From: Duganella sp. Root1480D1
Lineage (GTDB): Bacteria; Pseudomonadota; Gammaproteobacteria; Burkholderiales; Burkholderiaceae_D
Reading direction: 5' to 3'
NCBI RefSeq assembly: GCF_001427305.1
Contig: NZ_LMFZ01000049.1
Coordinates: forward strand, 1 to 64,000
Length of the DNA stretch: 64,000 nt
A model generated the notes under the pieces. That model saw nothing but the letters and a program-made list of their open reading frames with translations. It searched no databases and was not told the origin of the DNA. Made by a program: the position numbers and the translations under genes. Below are positions 32,952-41,704 of the stretch, in pieces (within the stretch, counting starts at the first letter, position 1; every line of letters begins with the position of its first letter).

Positions 32952-34973
32952 ATGAACCGCTACCCACACCTGCTCGCCCCGCTCGACCTGGGCTTCACCA
33001 CCCTGAAAAACCGCGTGATCATGGGTTCCATGCACGTCGGCCTGGAAGAAGAAGTTGACGGCTTCGAACGCATGGCCGCCTTCTACGCCGAGCGCGCGCG
33101 CGGCGAAGTGGGCCTGATCGTCACCGGCGGCATTGCCCCCAACGAGGCGGGCCGTCCGTGGAAAGCCGGCGCCAAGCTGACCACCACCGAAGAAGTAGCG
33201 CAGCACCGCAAGGTCACCGCCGCCGTACACGCGGAAGGCGGCAAGATTGCGATGCAGATCCTGCACTTTGGCCGCTATGCCTACCATCCAAAACTGGTGG
33301 GCCCGAGCGCGATCAAGGCGCCGATCAACCAGTTCACCCCGCACGAGCTGGGCACTGAAGAAGTGGCGCAGACGATCGAAGACTATGCCCAGTGCGCGGT
33401 GCTGGCGCGCGAAGCCGGCTACGACGGTGTGGAAATCATGGGCTCCGAGGGCTACCTGATCAACGAATTCATCGCCGCCCGCACCAACCAGCGTACCGAC
33501 GAATGGGGCGGCAGCTACGAAAACCGCATGCGCTTCCCGGTCGAAATCGTGCGCAAGGTGCGCGAGCGCGTAGGCAAGGATTTCATCATCATCTACCGCC
33601 TGTCCATGCTGGACCTGGTGGAAGGCGGCTCCTCGCTGGACGAAGTGGTGCAGCTTGCGCAGGCTGTTGAAGCGGCCGGCGCCACCATCCTCAACACCGG
33701 CATCGGCTGGCACGAGGCGCGCATCCCGACTATTGCCACCAAGGTGCCGCGTGCAGGTTTCGCCTGGGTCACCAGGAACCTGATGGGCAAGGTCGGCATT
33801 CCACTGGTCGCGACCAACCGCATCAACACGCCGGAAGTGGCCGAAGGCATCCTGGCCGACGGCGCGGCGAATATGGTGTCGATGGCGCGCCCGTTCCTGG
33901 CGGACGCCTTCTTCATGCAGAAAGCGCGCCAAGACCGTGGCGACGAAATCAACACCTGCATCGGTTGCAACCAGGCCTGCCTCGACCATACCTTCTCCGG
34001 CAAGATCACTTCCTGCCTGGTGAACCCGCGCGCCTGCCACGAAACCGAGCTGGTGATCGCCCCGGCCCAACAAGCCAAACGCATCGCCGTGGTCGGCGCT
34101 GGTCCTGCGGGCCTGAGCTTCGCCACCACCGCCGCTTCGCGCGGCCACGACGTCACCCTGTTCGACTCCGCCAGTGAGATCGGCGGCCAGTTCAACGTGG
34201 CCAGGAAAGTGCCGGGCAAGGAAGAATTCAACGAAACCCTGCGCTACTTCGGCCGCCAGATCGAGCTGACCGGCGTCAAGCTGCAACTGAACACCCGCGT
34301 CGACGCGGCCGGTCTGGCTGCAGGGGGCTTCGATGAGGTGGTGCTGGCAACCGGTGTCACCCCGCGCACCCCGGCCATCGACGGCATCGGTCATCCGAAG
34401 GCCCTGGGCTACCTGCAGGTGCTGCGCGACGGCGCCCCGGTCGGCAAGAACGTGGCCGTGATCGGCGCCGGGGGCATCGGCTTCGACGTCTCCGAATACC
34501 TGACCCACGAAGGCAAGAGCGCCAGCCTGGTGCCGGAAAAGTTCTACGCCGAGTGGGGCATCGACAATGGCTACAAGGATCGCGGCGGCCTGCGCGCCCC
34601 GGAGGTCGAAGCTTCGCCACGCAAAGTCCACCTGCTGCAGCGTAAAACCAGCAAGGTTGGCGATGGCCTGGGCAAGACGACCGGCTGGATCCACCGCACC
34701 GGGCTGAAGGCCAAGCGTGTGAACATGCAGTCGGGCGTCAGCTATGATCGCATCGACGACGCAGGCCTGCACGTGACTGTGGACGGCCAGCAGCACGTGC
34801 TGCCTGTGGATAATGTGATTGTTTGCGCCGGCCAGGAGCCGTTGCGCGAGCTGCAGCAAGGCCTGCTCGATGCGGGCTGCAAGGTACACTTGATCGGCGG
34901 CGCCGACGTGGCGGCCGAACTGGATGCGAAACGCGCTATCAACCAAGGCACCCGACTGGCTGCCGCCATTTAA
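32952..34973 (+). CDS. fadH: NADPH-dependent 2,4-dienoyl-CoA reductase
   Basis: Encodes 673 residues from ATG 32952, preceded by GAGGA; ATG 32940 is also in frame. Domains are an Old-Yellow-Enzyme FMN barrel (1-350; LDLGFTTLKNRVIMGSMHVG, ILHFGRYAYHP with catalytic-type Tyr/His, GSEGYLINEF), a 4Fe-4S site (CIGCNQACLDHTFSGKITSCLVNP), then FAD and NADPH domains (RIAVVGAGPAGLSFA near 380; NVAVIGAGGIGFDVSEYL near 505). It reduces 2,4-dienoyl-CoA in oxidation of unsaturated fatty acids. The PadR regulator is divergent; a SnoaL-like gene follows. Confidence 0.95.
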   Translation: MNRYPHLLAPLDLGFTTLKNRVIMGSMHVGLEEEVDGFERMAAFYAERARGEVGLIVTGGIAPNEAGRPWKAGAKLTTTEEVAQHRKVTAAVHAEGGKIAMQILHFGRYAYHPKLVGPSAIKAPINQFTPHELGTEEVAQTIEDYAQCAVLAREAGYDGVEIMGSEGYLINEFIAARTNQRTDEWGGSYENRMRFPVEIVRKVRERVGKDFIIIYRLSMLDLVEGGSSLDEVVQLAQAVEAAGATILNTGIGWHEARIPTIATKVPRAGFAWVTRNLMGKVGIPLVATNRINTPEVAEGILADGAANMVSMARPFLADAFFMQKARQDRGDEINTCIGCNQACLDHTFSGKITSCLVNPRACHETELVIAPAQQAKRIAVVGAGPAGLSFATTAASRGHDVTLFDSASEIGGQFNVARKVPGKEEFNETLRYFGRQIELTGVKLQLNTRVDAAGLAAGGFDEVVLATGVTPRTPAIDGIGHPKALGYLQVLRDGAPVGKNVAVIGAGGIGFDVSEYLTHEGKSASLVPEKFYAEWGIDNGYKDRGGLRAPEVEASPRKVHLLQRKTSKVGDGLGKTTGWIHRTGLKAKRVNMQSGVSYDRIDDAGLHVTVDGQQHVLPVDNVIVCAGQEPLRELQQGLLDAGCKVHLIGGADVAAELDAKRAINQGTRLAAAI

Positions 34974-34984
34974 GGAGTAAGCCC

Positions 34985-35422
34985 ATGCAGCTTCAACCGG
35001 CCGTTGCGGAATCGCTCGAACGCTGGCACAAGATGGTCGCCAGCGGCGATTTGTCCACCCTGCCCTCCATCGTCGACGCGGATGCGGTGTTCCGCTCGCC
35101 GATTGCAAACAAGCCTTATGCCAGCCGGCAGGCGGTGGTGCTGGTGTTGAACACCGCTTACCAGGTGTTCGAGAACTTCGCCTACCACCGCCAGTTGGCG
35201 ACCGGCGATGGCTTGAACGTGGTGCTGGAATTCAGCGCCAATGTCGGCGACAAGCAGCTCAAGGGCATCGACTTTATCCGCTTCAATGAGGCGGGCAAGA
35301 TTGTCGACTTCGAAGTGATGGTGCGCCCGCTGAGCGGCCTGCAGGCGCTGGGTGAGGCGATGGGCGCGCGGATCGGCGCCCAGGTCGGCGCCTTCAAGGC
35401 TGCTTCCCAGGCTCCTGCCTAG
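34985..35422 (+). CDS. SnoaL-like / NTF2-fold protein
   Basis: Encodes 145 residues and starts 12 nt after fadH, so the two form an operon. The N-terminus ESLERWHKMVASGDLSTL and VDADAVFRSPIANKPYASR fit the small alpha-beta cone fold of nuclear-transport-factor-2-like proteins. GIDFIRFNEAGKIVDFEVMVRPLSGLQALGE is a frequent C-terminal motif of this group. The function is unknown; a role in handling fatty-acid derivatives is suggested only by context. It overlaps the convergent MarR gene by 29 nt. Confidence 0.85.
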   Translation: MQLQPAVAESLERWHKMVASGDLSTLPSIVDADAVFRSPIANKPYASRQAVVLVLNTAYQVFENFAYHRQLATGDGLNVVLEFSANVGDKQLKGIDFIRFNEAGKIVDFEVMVRPLSGLQALGEAMGARIGAQVGAFKAASQAPA

Positions 35423-35903
35423 CCTCCAGCATCGCCAGCAGTTTGCGCAGTTGGGCATCCAGCTCGGCTGCGCCCCCGGCCCCCAGCGGGGCGATGATGT
35501 TCTTCTCATTTTCCACGTGCGCCTGCACGGCGCGTTCGATCAGCTCCAGCCCTGCGGGACTGAGCTGCACCAGCATGCTGCGCGCATCGGCCGGATTTGG
35601 CGCGCGCGTTACCCAGCCCTGGGCTTCCAGCCTTTGCAAGCGGTGGGTCATTGTTCCTGACGTCACCATCAACTGGGAAAACAGGGCCGTGGGCGCCAGC
35701 TGGTGAGGCGCGCCCGAGCGCCGCAACGTCGCCAGTACGTCGAATTCCCAGTTACTGAGTCCAAATTGCTCGAACGTCGCATCGAGACGCCGCCGCATCA
35801 GCGCCGCGCAGCGGTTCAGGCGGCCGATCACGCCCATCGGTCCCACGTCCAGGGCGGGCATCTCGCGTGCCCATTGCTCCAGGATTAAATCCACTTTATC
35901 CAC
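35394..35903 (-). CDS. MarR family transcriptional regulator
   Basis: Encodes 169 residues. The winged helix is LSNWEFDVLATLRRSG, PTALFSQLMVTSGTMTHRLQRLEAQGWV and the wing ADARSMLVQLSPAG. It is divergent from an EamA transporter gene. Two nearly identical operators (TTATCTCGA-TTCAAGATAA) lie in the 105-bp gap, so it likely represses the transporter-nitroreductase operon and itself. Confidence 0.9.
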   Translation of the reverse strand: MDKVDLILEQWAREMPALDVGPMGVIGRLNRCAALMRRRLDATFEQFGLSNWEFDVLATLRRSGAPHQLAPTALFSQLMVTSGTMTHRLQRLEAQGWVTRAPNPADARSMLVQLSPAGLELIERAVQAHVENEKNIIAPLGAGGAAELDAQLRKLLAMLEARQEPGKQP

Positions 35904-35942
35904 AGCCGTCTCCAGGTTAGCTATCGGGACGATTATAACAAT

Positions 35943-35962
35943 TTATCTCGATTTCAAGATAA
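35943..35962. promoter_or_regulatory. MarR-type operator copy 1
   Basis: TTATCTCGATTTCAAGATAA has arms TTATCT and AGATAA and resembles known MarR-family sites. It covers the -35 region of the transporter promoter, whose TATACT is at 35968-35973. Confidence 0.85.
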
Positions 35963-35978
35963 TTTGCTATACTGCGAT

Positions 35979-35998
35979 TTATCTCGACTTCAAGATAA
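35979..35998. promoter_or_regulatory. MarR-type operator copy 2
   Basis: TTATCTCGACTTCAAGATAA differs from copy 1 at one base and lies 36 bp further on, over the expected transcription start of the transporter gene. Confidence 0.85.
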
Positions 35999-36008
35999 TT
36001 TTGCAGCC

Positions 36009-36872
36009 ATGAAAAAATTCCCCCTGGCCGATACCGCGATCACCGCGCTGGCCCCCGTCATCTGGGGTTCGACTTATATTGTCGCCACTGAAATCCTGCC
36101 CGCCGGGCGCCCGTTCACTGCCGCCGCTGTGCGCGCCCTGCCGGCTGGACTGCTGCTGGTGCTGTTCGCCGGCCGCATGCTGGCCCGTCATCTCTGGTGG
36201 CGCGTTGCCGTGCTCGCCGCGCTCAATATTGGCGCGTTCCAGGCCTTGCTGTTTGTTGCCGCTTATCGCTTGCCGGGCGGCCTGGCTGCCGTGCTGGGCG
36301 CCATCCAGCCGATCGTGATCATGGGCCTGGCCTGGGGCTGGGATGGCCGCCGTCCGCAATGGGCTGCTCTCGGTGCCGCGGCGGTGGGCGTGGCCGGCAT
36401 GGCCGCCCTGCTGCTGTCGCCAACCGCCCGCTGGGATGCGCTCGGCGTCGCCGCCGCCCTGGCTGGTGCCCTGAGCATGGCGGTCGGCACCTGGCTGGCA
36501 CGCCGCTGGAAGACCGGCTTGCCGGTGGCAGAACTGGCCGGCTGGCAGTTGCTGCTCGGCGGCCTGATGCTCGCACCGCTGGCGCTGCTGGCCGATCCAC
36601 CGCTGCCAGACTCGCTGGCCACCAGCGAAATCCTCGGCTATGCCTACCTGACCTTCGTTGGCGCCCTGGTGGCTTACCTGCTGTGGTTCCGCGGCCTGAG
36701 CCGCCTGTCGCCGGTCGCAGTTTCTTCGCTTGGCCTGCTGAGCCCCGCCACTGCGGTAGTACTGGGCTGGATCCTGCTTGGCCAAAAGCTCGGTGGCAGC
36801 GCAATGATCGGCCTGACCGTGGTGCTGGGCAGCGTACTGACACTTCAATTCAAACTGCAGGAGCCCAAATAA
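36009..36872 (+). CDS. EamA/DMT family transporter
   Basis: Encodes 287 residues from ATG 36009; the longer frame from 35964 would run through the second operator. About ten hydrophobic helices are arranged as two EamA repeats. Typical marks are ALAPVIWGSTYIVATEILPAG at the start of repeat one and YLLWFRGLSRLSPVAVSSLGLLSPATAVVLGWILLGQ in repeat two. It is probably an exporter of metabolites or drugs. It overlaps the nitroreductase gene (TAATG), so the two work together under the MarR regulator. Confidence 0.92.
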   Translation: MKKFPLADTAITALAPVIWGSTYIVATEILPAGRPFTAAAVRALPAGLLLVLFAGRMLARHLWWRVAVLAALNIGAFQALLFVAAYRLPGGLAAVLGAIQPIVIMGLAWGWDGRRPQWAALGAAAVGVAGMAALLLSPTARWDALGVAAALAGALSMAVGTWLARRWKTGLPVAELAGWQLLLGGLMLAPLALLADPPLPDSLATSEILGYAYLTFVGALVAYLLWFRGLSRLSPVAVSSLGLLSPATAVVLGWILLGQKLGGSAMIGLTVVLGSVLTLQFKLQEPK

Positions 36873-37489
36873 TGAACAAGGCAATCAAAGACCTGATCGA
36901 ATCCCGCGTGTCGGCCAACTATTTCGACCCGGCTGCGCCGGTCAGCGACGAGCAGGTAGCGGAGCTGGCGCGCCTGGCCACGCTGGCGCCCTCCGCCTAC
37001 AACGTCCAGAACTGGCAATTCGTCGCAGTACGCTCGAAAGAGGCGCGTGAAAAATTGCGCGACCTGTCCTTCGGCCAGCAGAAAGTTGTCGACGCGCCAG
37101 TGACCTTCATCATCAGCGGCACGCTGAAGGCGCAGGACCAGATAGCCTCCGCGCTTAAACCGGCTGTGGATAAAGGCATACTTATCCAGCCCGTTGTCGA
37201 TAGCTGGACCCGCATGGCACAGGGCTCGATGAACGGCGACGAGCGCGCCCAGCGCGACGAAGCCCTGCGCTCCGCCTCGCTGGCGGCGATGACCATGATC
37301 TTCGCCGCCGAAGGCATGGGCCTTTCAAGCTGCGCCATGACCGGTTTCGATGCGGAAGCCGTGCACGCCGCATTCGGGCTGGGAGCGGACGAAGTGCCGG
37401 TGATGCTGGTCGCCGTCGGCCGCGCCGCCCAGGGCAACTGGCCGCAAAAGCCACGCCGCCCGCTGGACCACGTGCTGCGCTACGCCTGA
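36872..37489 (+). CDS. nitroreductase family protein
   Basis: Encodes 205 residues. ESRVSANYFDPAAPVSDEQ opens the flavin fold, ATLAPSAYNVQNWQFVAVRS binds FMN, and MIFAAEGMGLSSCAMTGFD plus MLVAVGRAA complete the family pattern. It uses FMN and NAD(P)H to reduce nitro compounds or quinones. The start overlaps the transporter stop by one base (TAATG). A MarR-controlled reductase plus exporter suggests response to an aromatic or electrophilic compound. Confidence 0.92.
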   Translation: MNKAIKDLIESRVSANYFDPAAPVSDEQVAELARLATLAPSAYNVQNWQFVAVRSKEAREKLRDLSFGQQKVVDAPVTFIISGTLKAQDQIASALKPAVDKGILIQPVVDSWTRMAQGSMNGDERAQRDEALRSASLAAMTMIFAAEGMGLSSCAMTGFDAEAVHAAFGLGADEVPVMLVAVGRAAQGNWPQKPRRPLDHVLRYA

Positions 37490-38362
37490 TTACCGATTCG
37501 TGATGGTCACGCCGGTGGCTACCAGCAGGCCGCCGGCAATCATCGAAGTCATCACCTGCTCGCCCAGCATCAGCGCGGCGAGCGATACCCCAAATACCGG
37601 CACCAGGTTGTTGAACACCGCCGTGCGTGCCGGGCCCAGGGCTTTCACACCCTCATACCACCACACGAACGCCACCACAGTGCCGAAGGCGCCAAGGTAG
37701 GTGACGGACGCCCACACCTGCCAGCCCAGCGACGACCAGGCCACATTCGGCAGTTCACGCGAGGCCGTAATCAGCAGGAAGCCCAGGCCCCACAGCGAGG
37801 CGTAGGTGGTGGCCGCAATCGGCGACAGGCCTTTCAGGGCAGCGCGGCCCACCAGGGTGTAGGCAGCCCAGCAAGAAGCGGCGCCCAGCATCATCAGTTC
37901 GCCGATGCCGATCGACTGGCTGATGTCATGCAGCGCTGCCATCGGCTCGCCGCGTGTGATCAGCACGGTGGCGCCGACGAAGGCGATGCCGATGCCCGCC
38001 CATTTCTGCCAGTTCAGGCGCTCGCGCAGCACGGCGGCGGCCGCCAGCGCCGTCACGATTGGGTTCATCGCGATGAACAGCGCCGAGCGGCTGGCTTCCA
38101 TTTTCCCCAGCGCGGAAAAGAAGAAGAAGTTGTACAGGAAAATACCGGTCAACCCCAGCGCCGCCGTGGCGCCTAATTGCTGCAATGAGAGTTTCGGCAA
38201 GCCGCCTTCGCGCTTCCAGGCCAGCACCAGCAGCAGCGCCGCCGCGATCGAGAAGCGGATGGAGGCTGCCGTCAGCGGCGGCAATGCATTCGAGACAATA
38301 TGGCCGGCGATGAAGGTGCCGCCCCAGATCAGGGTGCAGGCGATCAGTTTCAGGTAGATCAT
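37490..38362 (-). CDS. EamA/DMT family transporter
   Basis: Encodes 290 residues with about ten membrane helices in two EamA repeats (LIWGGTFIAGHIVSNALPPLTAASIRF at the start; AFVWWYEGVKALGPARTAVFNNLVPVFGV in repeat two). It is divergent from a LysR regulator, with 90 bp between. The substrate is unknown. It is a different paralogue from the transporter at 36009 and converges with the nitroreductase gene, ending next to it. Confidence 0.92.
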   Translation of the reverse strand: MIYLKLIACTLIWGGTFIAGHIVSNALPPLTAASIRFSIAAALLLVLAWKREGGLPKLSLQQLGATAALGLTGIFLYNFFFFSALGKMEASRSALFIAMNPIVTALAAAAVLRERLNWQKWAGIGIAFVGATVLITRGEPMAALHDISQSIGIGELMMLGAASCWAAYTLVGRAALKGLSPIAATTYASLWGLGFLLITASRELPNVAWSSLGWQVWASVTYLGAFGTVVAFVWWYEGVKALGPARTAVFNNLVPVFGVSLAALMLGEQVMTSMIAGGLLVATGVTITNR

Positions 38363-38416
38363 GGCAGTGGGCCTTGCGTGTCAGTGAAGGAAGTTATACA
38401 TTAATGCTAATCCTTA

Positions 38417-38443
38417 CTCATAGAGAAATGAGGAAAAGCTCAT
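38417..38443. promoter_or_regulatory. phased half-sites in EamA/LysR intergenic region
   Basis: CTCAT (38417-38421), ATGAG (38428-38432) and CTCAT (38439-38443) alternate with 11-bp centre spacing. They lie just upstream of the LysR start at 38453. They form the T-N11-A type dyads that LysR proteins bind. Confidence 0.6.
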
Positions 38444-38452
38444 GAGGAACTT

Positions 38453-39331
38453 ATGACATTCACACAGTTGGAGATCTTCGCCCTGGTGGCTGAATTGCGC
38501 GGCTTCACCGCCGCCGCCATGCGCCTGGGCGTAAGCCAGTCCGCCATCTCCCATGCCATCAAGTCGCTGGAACAGGAATTGGGCGTACAGCTCATCGAGC
38601 GCCAGGGCGCCACAGCCGACGTGACGGAGCTGGGCCAGCGCCTGCTGGTGCGCGCCCGCGAAATTCTCGGCCTGGCGGAATCGATGCGGCAGGAAGTCTC
38701 GGCGGCCAGCGGTCTGAATAAAGGCTTGCTGCGCATCGGCTCCTTCGGCCCTACTTCCTCGCTCAAGCTGATTCCCGCCATCCTCGACGTGTTCCAGAAG
38801 CGCTACCCGGGCATTGAAGTACGTATCGACGAGGGCACCGACGACGATACGCTGCAATGGATCCTCGATCGGCGCGTCGACATCGGCTTTATCCAGCAGC
38901 CCGACGACCGCTTCGACACGGTCGACCTGGTGGAAGACCAGATGGTGGCGTTGCTGCCGGCCGGCCATCATCTGGCCGCCAGGAAGTCGGTCAGCGCGCA
39001 TGACCTGGCGAATGAGCCGTTCATCATGCCGGATGCGGGCTGTTCGAGCCTGATCGAACCTCTTTTCTCCGCGCAAGGCCTGTGCCCGCAGGTGCGCTAC
39101 CGCATGTCGCAGGTGCTGACGGTGCTGGGCATGGTGGGGCGCGGCGATGGCGTATCCGGCATGGCGGAGCTGGCGCTGCCGGTCGATCTCGCGTCCAGCC
39201 ATCCGAATATCGCAGTGCGGCCGTTCTCGCCGCCAGTGCGGCGCCGCGTCGGGCTGGCATTGCGTAACCTGGCGCAGGCGTCGCCGGCCGCCAAGGCATT
39301 TGTCGAAGTCGCACGAAAGGTCAGGCTATGA
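38453..39331 (+). CDS. LysR family transcriptional regulator
   Basis: Encodes 292 residues. The DNA-binding domain is FTQLEIFALVAELRGFTAAAMRLGVSQSAISHAIKSLEQELGVQL (positions 3-47 in outline), followed by the effector-binding domain (LLRIGSFGPTSSLKLIPAIL). It likely regulates the divergent EamA transporter through half-sites in the shared gap. The stop overlaps the next gene by ATGA, so they are co-transcribed. Confidence 0.93.
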   Translation: MTFTQLEIFALVAELRGFTAAAMRLGVSQSAISHAIKSLEQELGVQLIERQGATADVTELGQRLLVRAREILGLAESMRQEVSAASGLNKGLLRIGSFGPTSSLKLIPAILDVFQKRYPGIEVRIDEGTDDDTLQWILDRRVDIGFIQQPDDRFDTVDLVEDQMVALLPAGHHLAARKSVSAHDLANEPFIMPDAGCSSLIEPLFSAQGLCPQVRYRMSQVLTVLGMVGRGDGVSGMAELALPVDLASSHPNIAVRPFSPPVRRRVGLALRNLAQASPAAKAFVEVARKVRL

Positions 39332-39933
39332 GCGTTAAAGCGGAACTGGAACAGCGCCTGTTCGCCACCGGCAAGGCATGGTGGACGTGGCTGCAGAAGC
39401 AGCACGCCGCCTCGCCCGGGGTGTGGATGAAGATCGCCAAGAAAGGTGCGCCCGAATCGTCGGTACAGTATCCCGAGGCACTGGATGCGGCGTTGTGCTT
39501 TGGCTGGATCGACGGGCAGAAGAAAAGCATCGACGAACAATACTGGCTGCAAAAGTTCACGCCACGCGCGAAGCGCAGCATCTGGTCCAAGGTCAACCGG
39601 GAAAAGGTGGCTGCGCTGGTCGAGAAGGGACTGATGCAGCCTGCCGGGCTGGCGGAAGTCGAACGTGCCAAGCAGGATGGACGCTGGGACGCGGCCTACG
39701 ATTCCTGGAGCGCGGCGGAAGTACCGCCCGACCTGCGGGCCGCGCTGGATGCCAGCGCCAAGGCCTCGGCCAAGTTCGCAGCACTCAGCTCGCAAAACCG
39801 CTATGCGATCCTGTTCCGCACCCACCAGGCCAAGCGCGCGGAGACGCGGGCCAAGCGCATCGGCGAATTCGTCGCCATGCTGGAGCGAGGCGAGGCGATT
39901 CATCCCCAGGCCGGCTTCACGACCATCAAGTAG
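39328..39933 (+). CDS. YdeI/OmpD-associated family protein
   Basis: Encodes 201 residues with the family start, AWWTWLQKQHAASPGVWMKIAKKG, and CFGWIDGQKKSIDEQYWLQKFTPRAKRSIWSKVN. The C-terminal Ala/Lys-rich helical part (NRYAILFRTHQAKRAETRAKRI) fits the bacteriocin-protection subgroup. The function is not known in detail. ATGA overlap with the LysR gene; the 3' end overlaps the convergent DUF2269 gene by 34 nt. Confidence 0.88.
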   Translation: MSVKAELEQRLFATGKAWWTWLQKQHAASPGVWMKIAKKGAPESSVQYPEALDAALCFGWIDGQKKSIDEQYWLQKFTPRAKRSIWSKVNREKVAALVEKGLMQPAGLAEVERAKQDGRWDAAYDSWSAAEVPPDLRAALDASAKASAKFAALSSQNRYAILFRTHQAKRAETRAKRIGEFVAMLERGEAIHPQAGFTTIK

Positions 39934-40370
39934 AACACGCCGATGAAGGCGAAGAATGCCGGAATCCCAAGCACGACCCAGGCCCGGAAGTAGCGCCAGA
40001 ACTGGTCCGGCAACGCAGCCGCCTGCTGCATCGCTGCAGCAGCAATGTCGCGCATCTTCATCTGCAGCCATACCACGGGCAGCCAGCATAGCAAGGCAAT
40101 CACGAATAGCACGATGGACCATTTGATCCATGGCGTATTCAGTGGGAAGCCGGCGAGGTGGATCAGGTAAAAACCCGTCGCCGGCTGGACGAGCATGGTG
40201 ACGCCGGTGAACAGCCAGTCGGCAATGACCAGGATGCGGGTGACGACCGCGATCGCCTGCACATTCTTGCTGATTACCGCGAACAGCAGGTACCACGCAG
40301 AGCCGATGCCTGTGCCGAACAACAGGGTTGAAGAGAGGATATGCAGCCATTTGACGATCAGGTATTCCAT
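39900..40370 (-). CDS. DUF2269 family membrane protein
   Basis: Encodes 156 residues from ATG 40370 and has four hydrophobic helices. EYLIVKWLHILSSTLLFGTGIGSAWYL opens the family pattern, and FRAWVVLGIPAFFAFIGVFYLMVVKP ends it. DUF2269 is of unknown function. The start overlaps the end of the epimerase-DoxX-like gene by 13 nt, so the two are expressed together. Confidence 0.87.
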   Translation of the reverse strand: MEYLIVKWLHILSSTLLFGTGIGSAWYLLFAVISKNVQAIAVVTRILVIADWLFTGVTMLVQPATGFYLIHLAGFPLNTPWIKWSIVLFVIALLCWLPVVWLQMKMRDIAAAAMQQAAALPDQFWRYFRAWVVLGIPAFFAFIGVFYLMVVKPAWG

Positions 40371-41656
40371 GGGGGCTTCTCCAGTTCGTAGAGCATCCAC
40401 AGCGCCGCCAGCATGGGCAGGTTCTTGCTGATTGGGCCGTAGGGGTGGAGCAGGAATTCGGGCAAGCGCCAGGCGATGACGACGCTATAGAAGGCAATCA
40501 ATGCGATCTGCGCAAGCCACAACCAACGGCGGCTGCGGCGGGGCCAGGCCAGCGATGCGATGCCGAAAGCCAGGTCGAGTGCGGATGCGCCATACAGCAT
40601 CAGCGGCGCCAGGATTTGCGGCACGCCGGTGCGGGTCAGTAAGCTGTAACTGTCCGCGACCGGGTATAGGCCAGCGGAGACGATGGCGGTCCATATCCAC
40701 ACGACGGCAATGCTCAGGCGCAGCAAGGGGACTAACCAGTCGAGTTGTGCCTGGATGCGCGCCGCGCCGGGCTGCGCGATAAAGTTGCGCACCGCGCGTA
40801 GTGGGCGGCCGAGTAAGCTGGCTAGGGGTGCAGCGTCGTCGGTGTTCCCCCGAGCAAGCATGTCCAGCGCATCGCGGTCGAGAGGGCTACCCGGAAGCAT
40901 CCCGCCGATAGCCGCGAGCCCACGCGCCATCCAGTCCGGCAGCCGCAGCACGGGCAACCGCCAGCGCCCAAGGCCCATCGCCAACCGCAGTCCGCGCAGG
41001 TAGTCCACAAATGGCATGGCATCCGGCCCCACCAGCGCAAGCCGCGAAACTCCGCCACGATGCGCCGCCACGCCCTGCTCGACGAGTGCAAGGATCGCGG
41101 CCGTTACGTCGTCAATATGGACCGGCTGCACCATTTGCTGTGCGCTGCCCAATTGCACCGCCAGTGGCATGGTTGCCAGCATGCGGAACATCCGCGCACT
41201 GGCGCCGTCCGCGCCGTACACCAGTGATGGCTGGACAATGCATCCGGCCAGCGGCAAGGCGGCCAACGCATCATCAGCCGCCTTCTTGCTCGCGTGAAAA
41301 GCCGACCGCGCACCAGCATCCGCTCCGAGCGCAGACACCTGCACCACATAGCGGACCCCGGCCTCTGCGCAAGCAGCAAACAAAGCACGCGGCGCCGCGT
41401 CATGCACAGCCGCAAACGACGCATCGCCGCCGGCGCGAAAAATCCCGACCGCATTCACCACAACATCCACGCCCTTGAGGCGCGCCACCCACACGGCTTT
41501 TTCGGTATCGTGGGCAAAGTCGGCAGGAACAAAGCCCAAGCGGGGATTGCTGCCGGGATGCCGCCCGGCAGCAATCACTTGATGACCGCGCGCCAGCAGG
41601 GCCGCAGCAACGTGCGACCCGATAAACCCTGTAGCACCGGTCAGCAGCACCAGCAT
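40358..41656 (-). CDS. NAD-dependent epimerase/SDR fused to DoxX-like membrane domain
   Basis: Encodes 432 residues from ATG 41656. Residues 1-290 are an extended SDR: LVLLTGATGFIGSHVAAALLARG binds the nucleotide, YVVQVSALGADAGARSAFHASKKAAD carries the Ser and YxxxK-like site (here Phe replaces Tyr in the FHASK motif), and PSLVYGADG follows. Residues from about 310 are membrane helices of DoxX/DUF4498 type (LSIAVVWIWTAIVSAG, LMLYGASALDLAFGI). The fusion occurs in other proteobacteria. The tyrosine change suggests a non-catalytic or altered dehydrogenase domain. Confidence 0.87.
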   Translation of the reverse strand: MLVLLTGATGFIGSHVAAALLARGHQVIAAGRHPGSNPRLGFVPADFAHDTEKAVWVARLKGVDVVVNAVGIFRAGGDASFAAVHDAAPRALFAACAEAGVRYVVQVSALGADAGARSAFHASKKAADDALAALPLAGCIVQPSLVYGADGASARMFRMLATMPLAVQLGSAQQMVQPVHIDDVTAAILALVEQGVAAHRGGVSRLALVGPDAMPFVDYLRGLRLAMGLGRWRLPVLRLPDWMARGLAAIGGMLPGSPLDRDALDMLARGNTDDAAPLASLLGRPLRAVRNFIAQPGAARIQAQLDWLVPLLRLSIAVVWIWTAIVSAGLYPVADSYSLLTRTGVPQILAPLMLYGASALDLAFGIASLAWPRRSRRWLWLAQIALIAFYSVVIAWRLPEFLLHPYGPISKNLPMLAALWMLYELEKPPWNT

Positions 41657-41704
41657 CGGCTTCTCCTCCCGCCATCCGACATTACACGAAAAGGGAAAAT
41701 CGCC

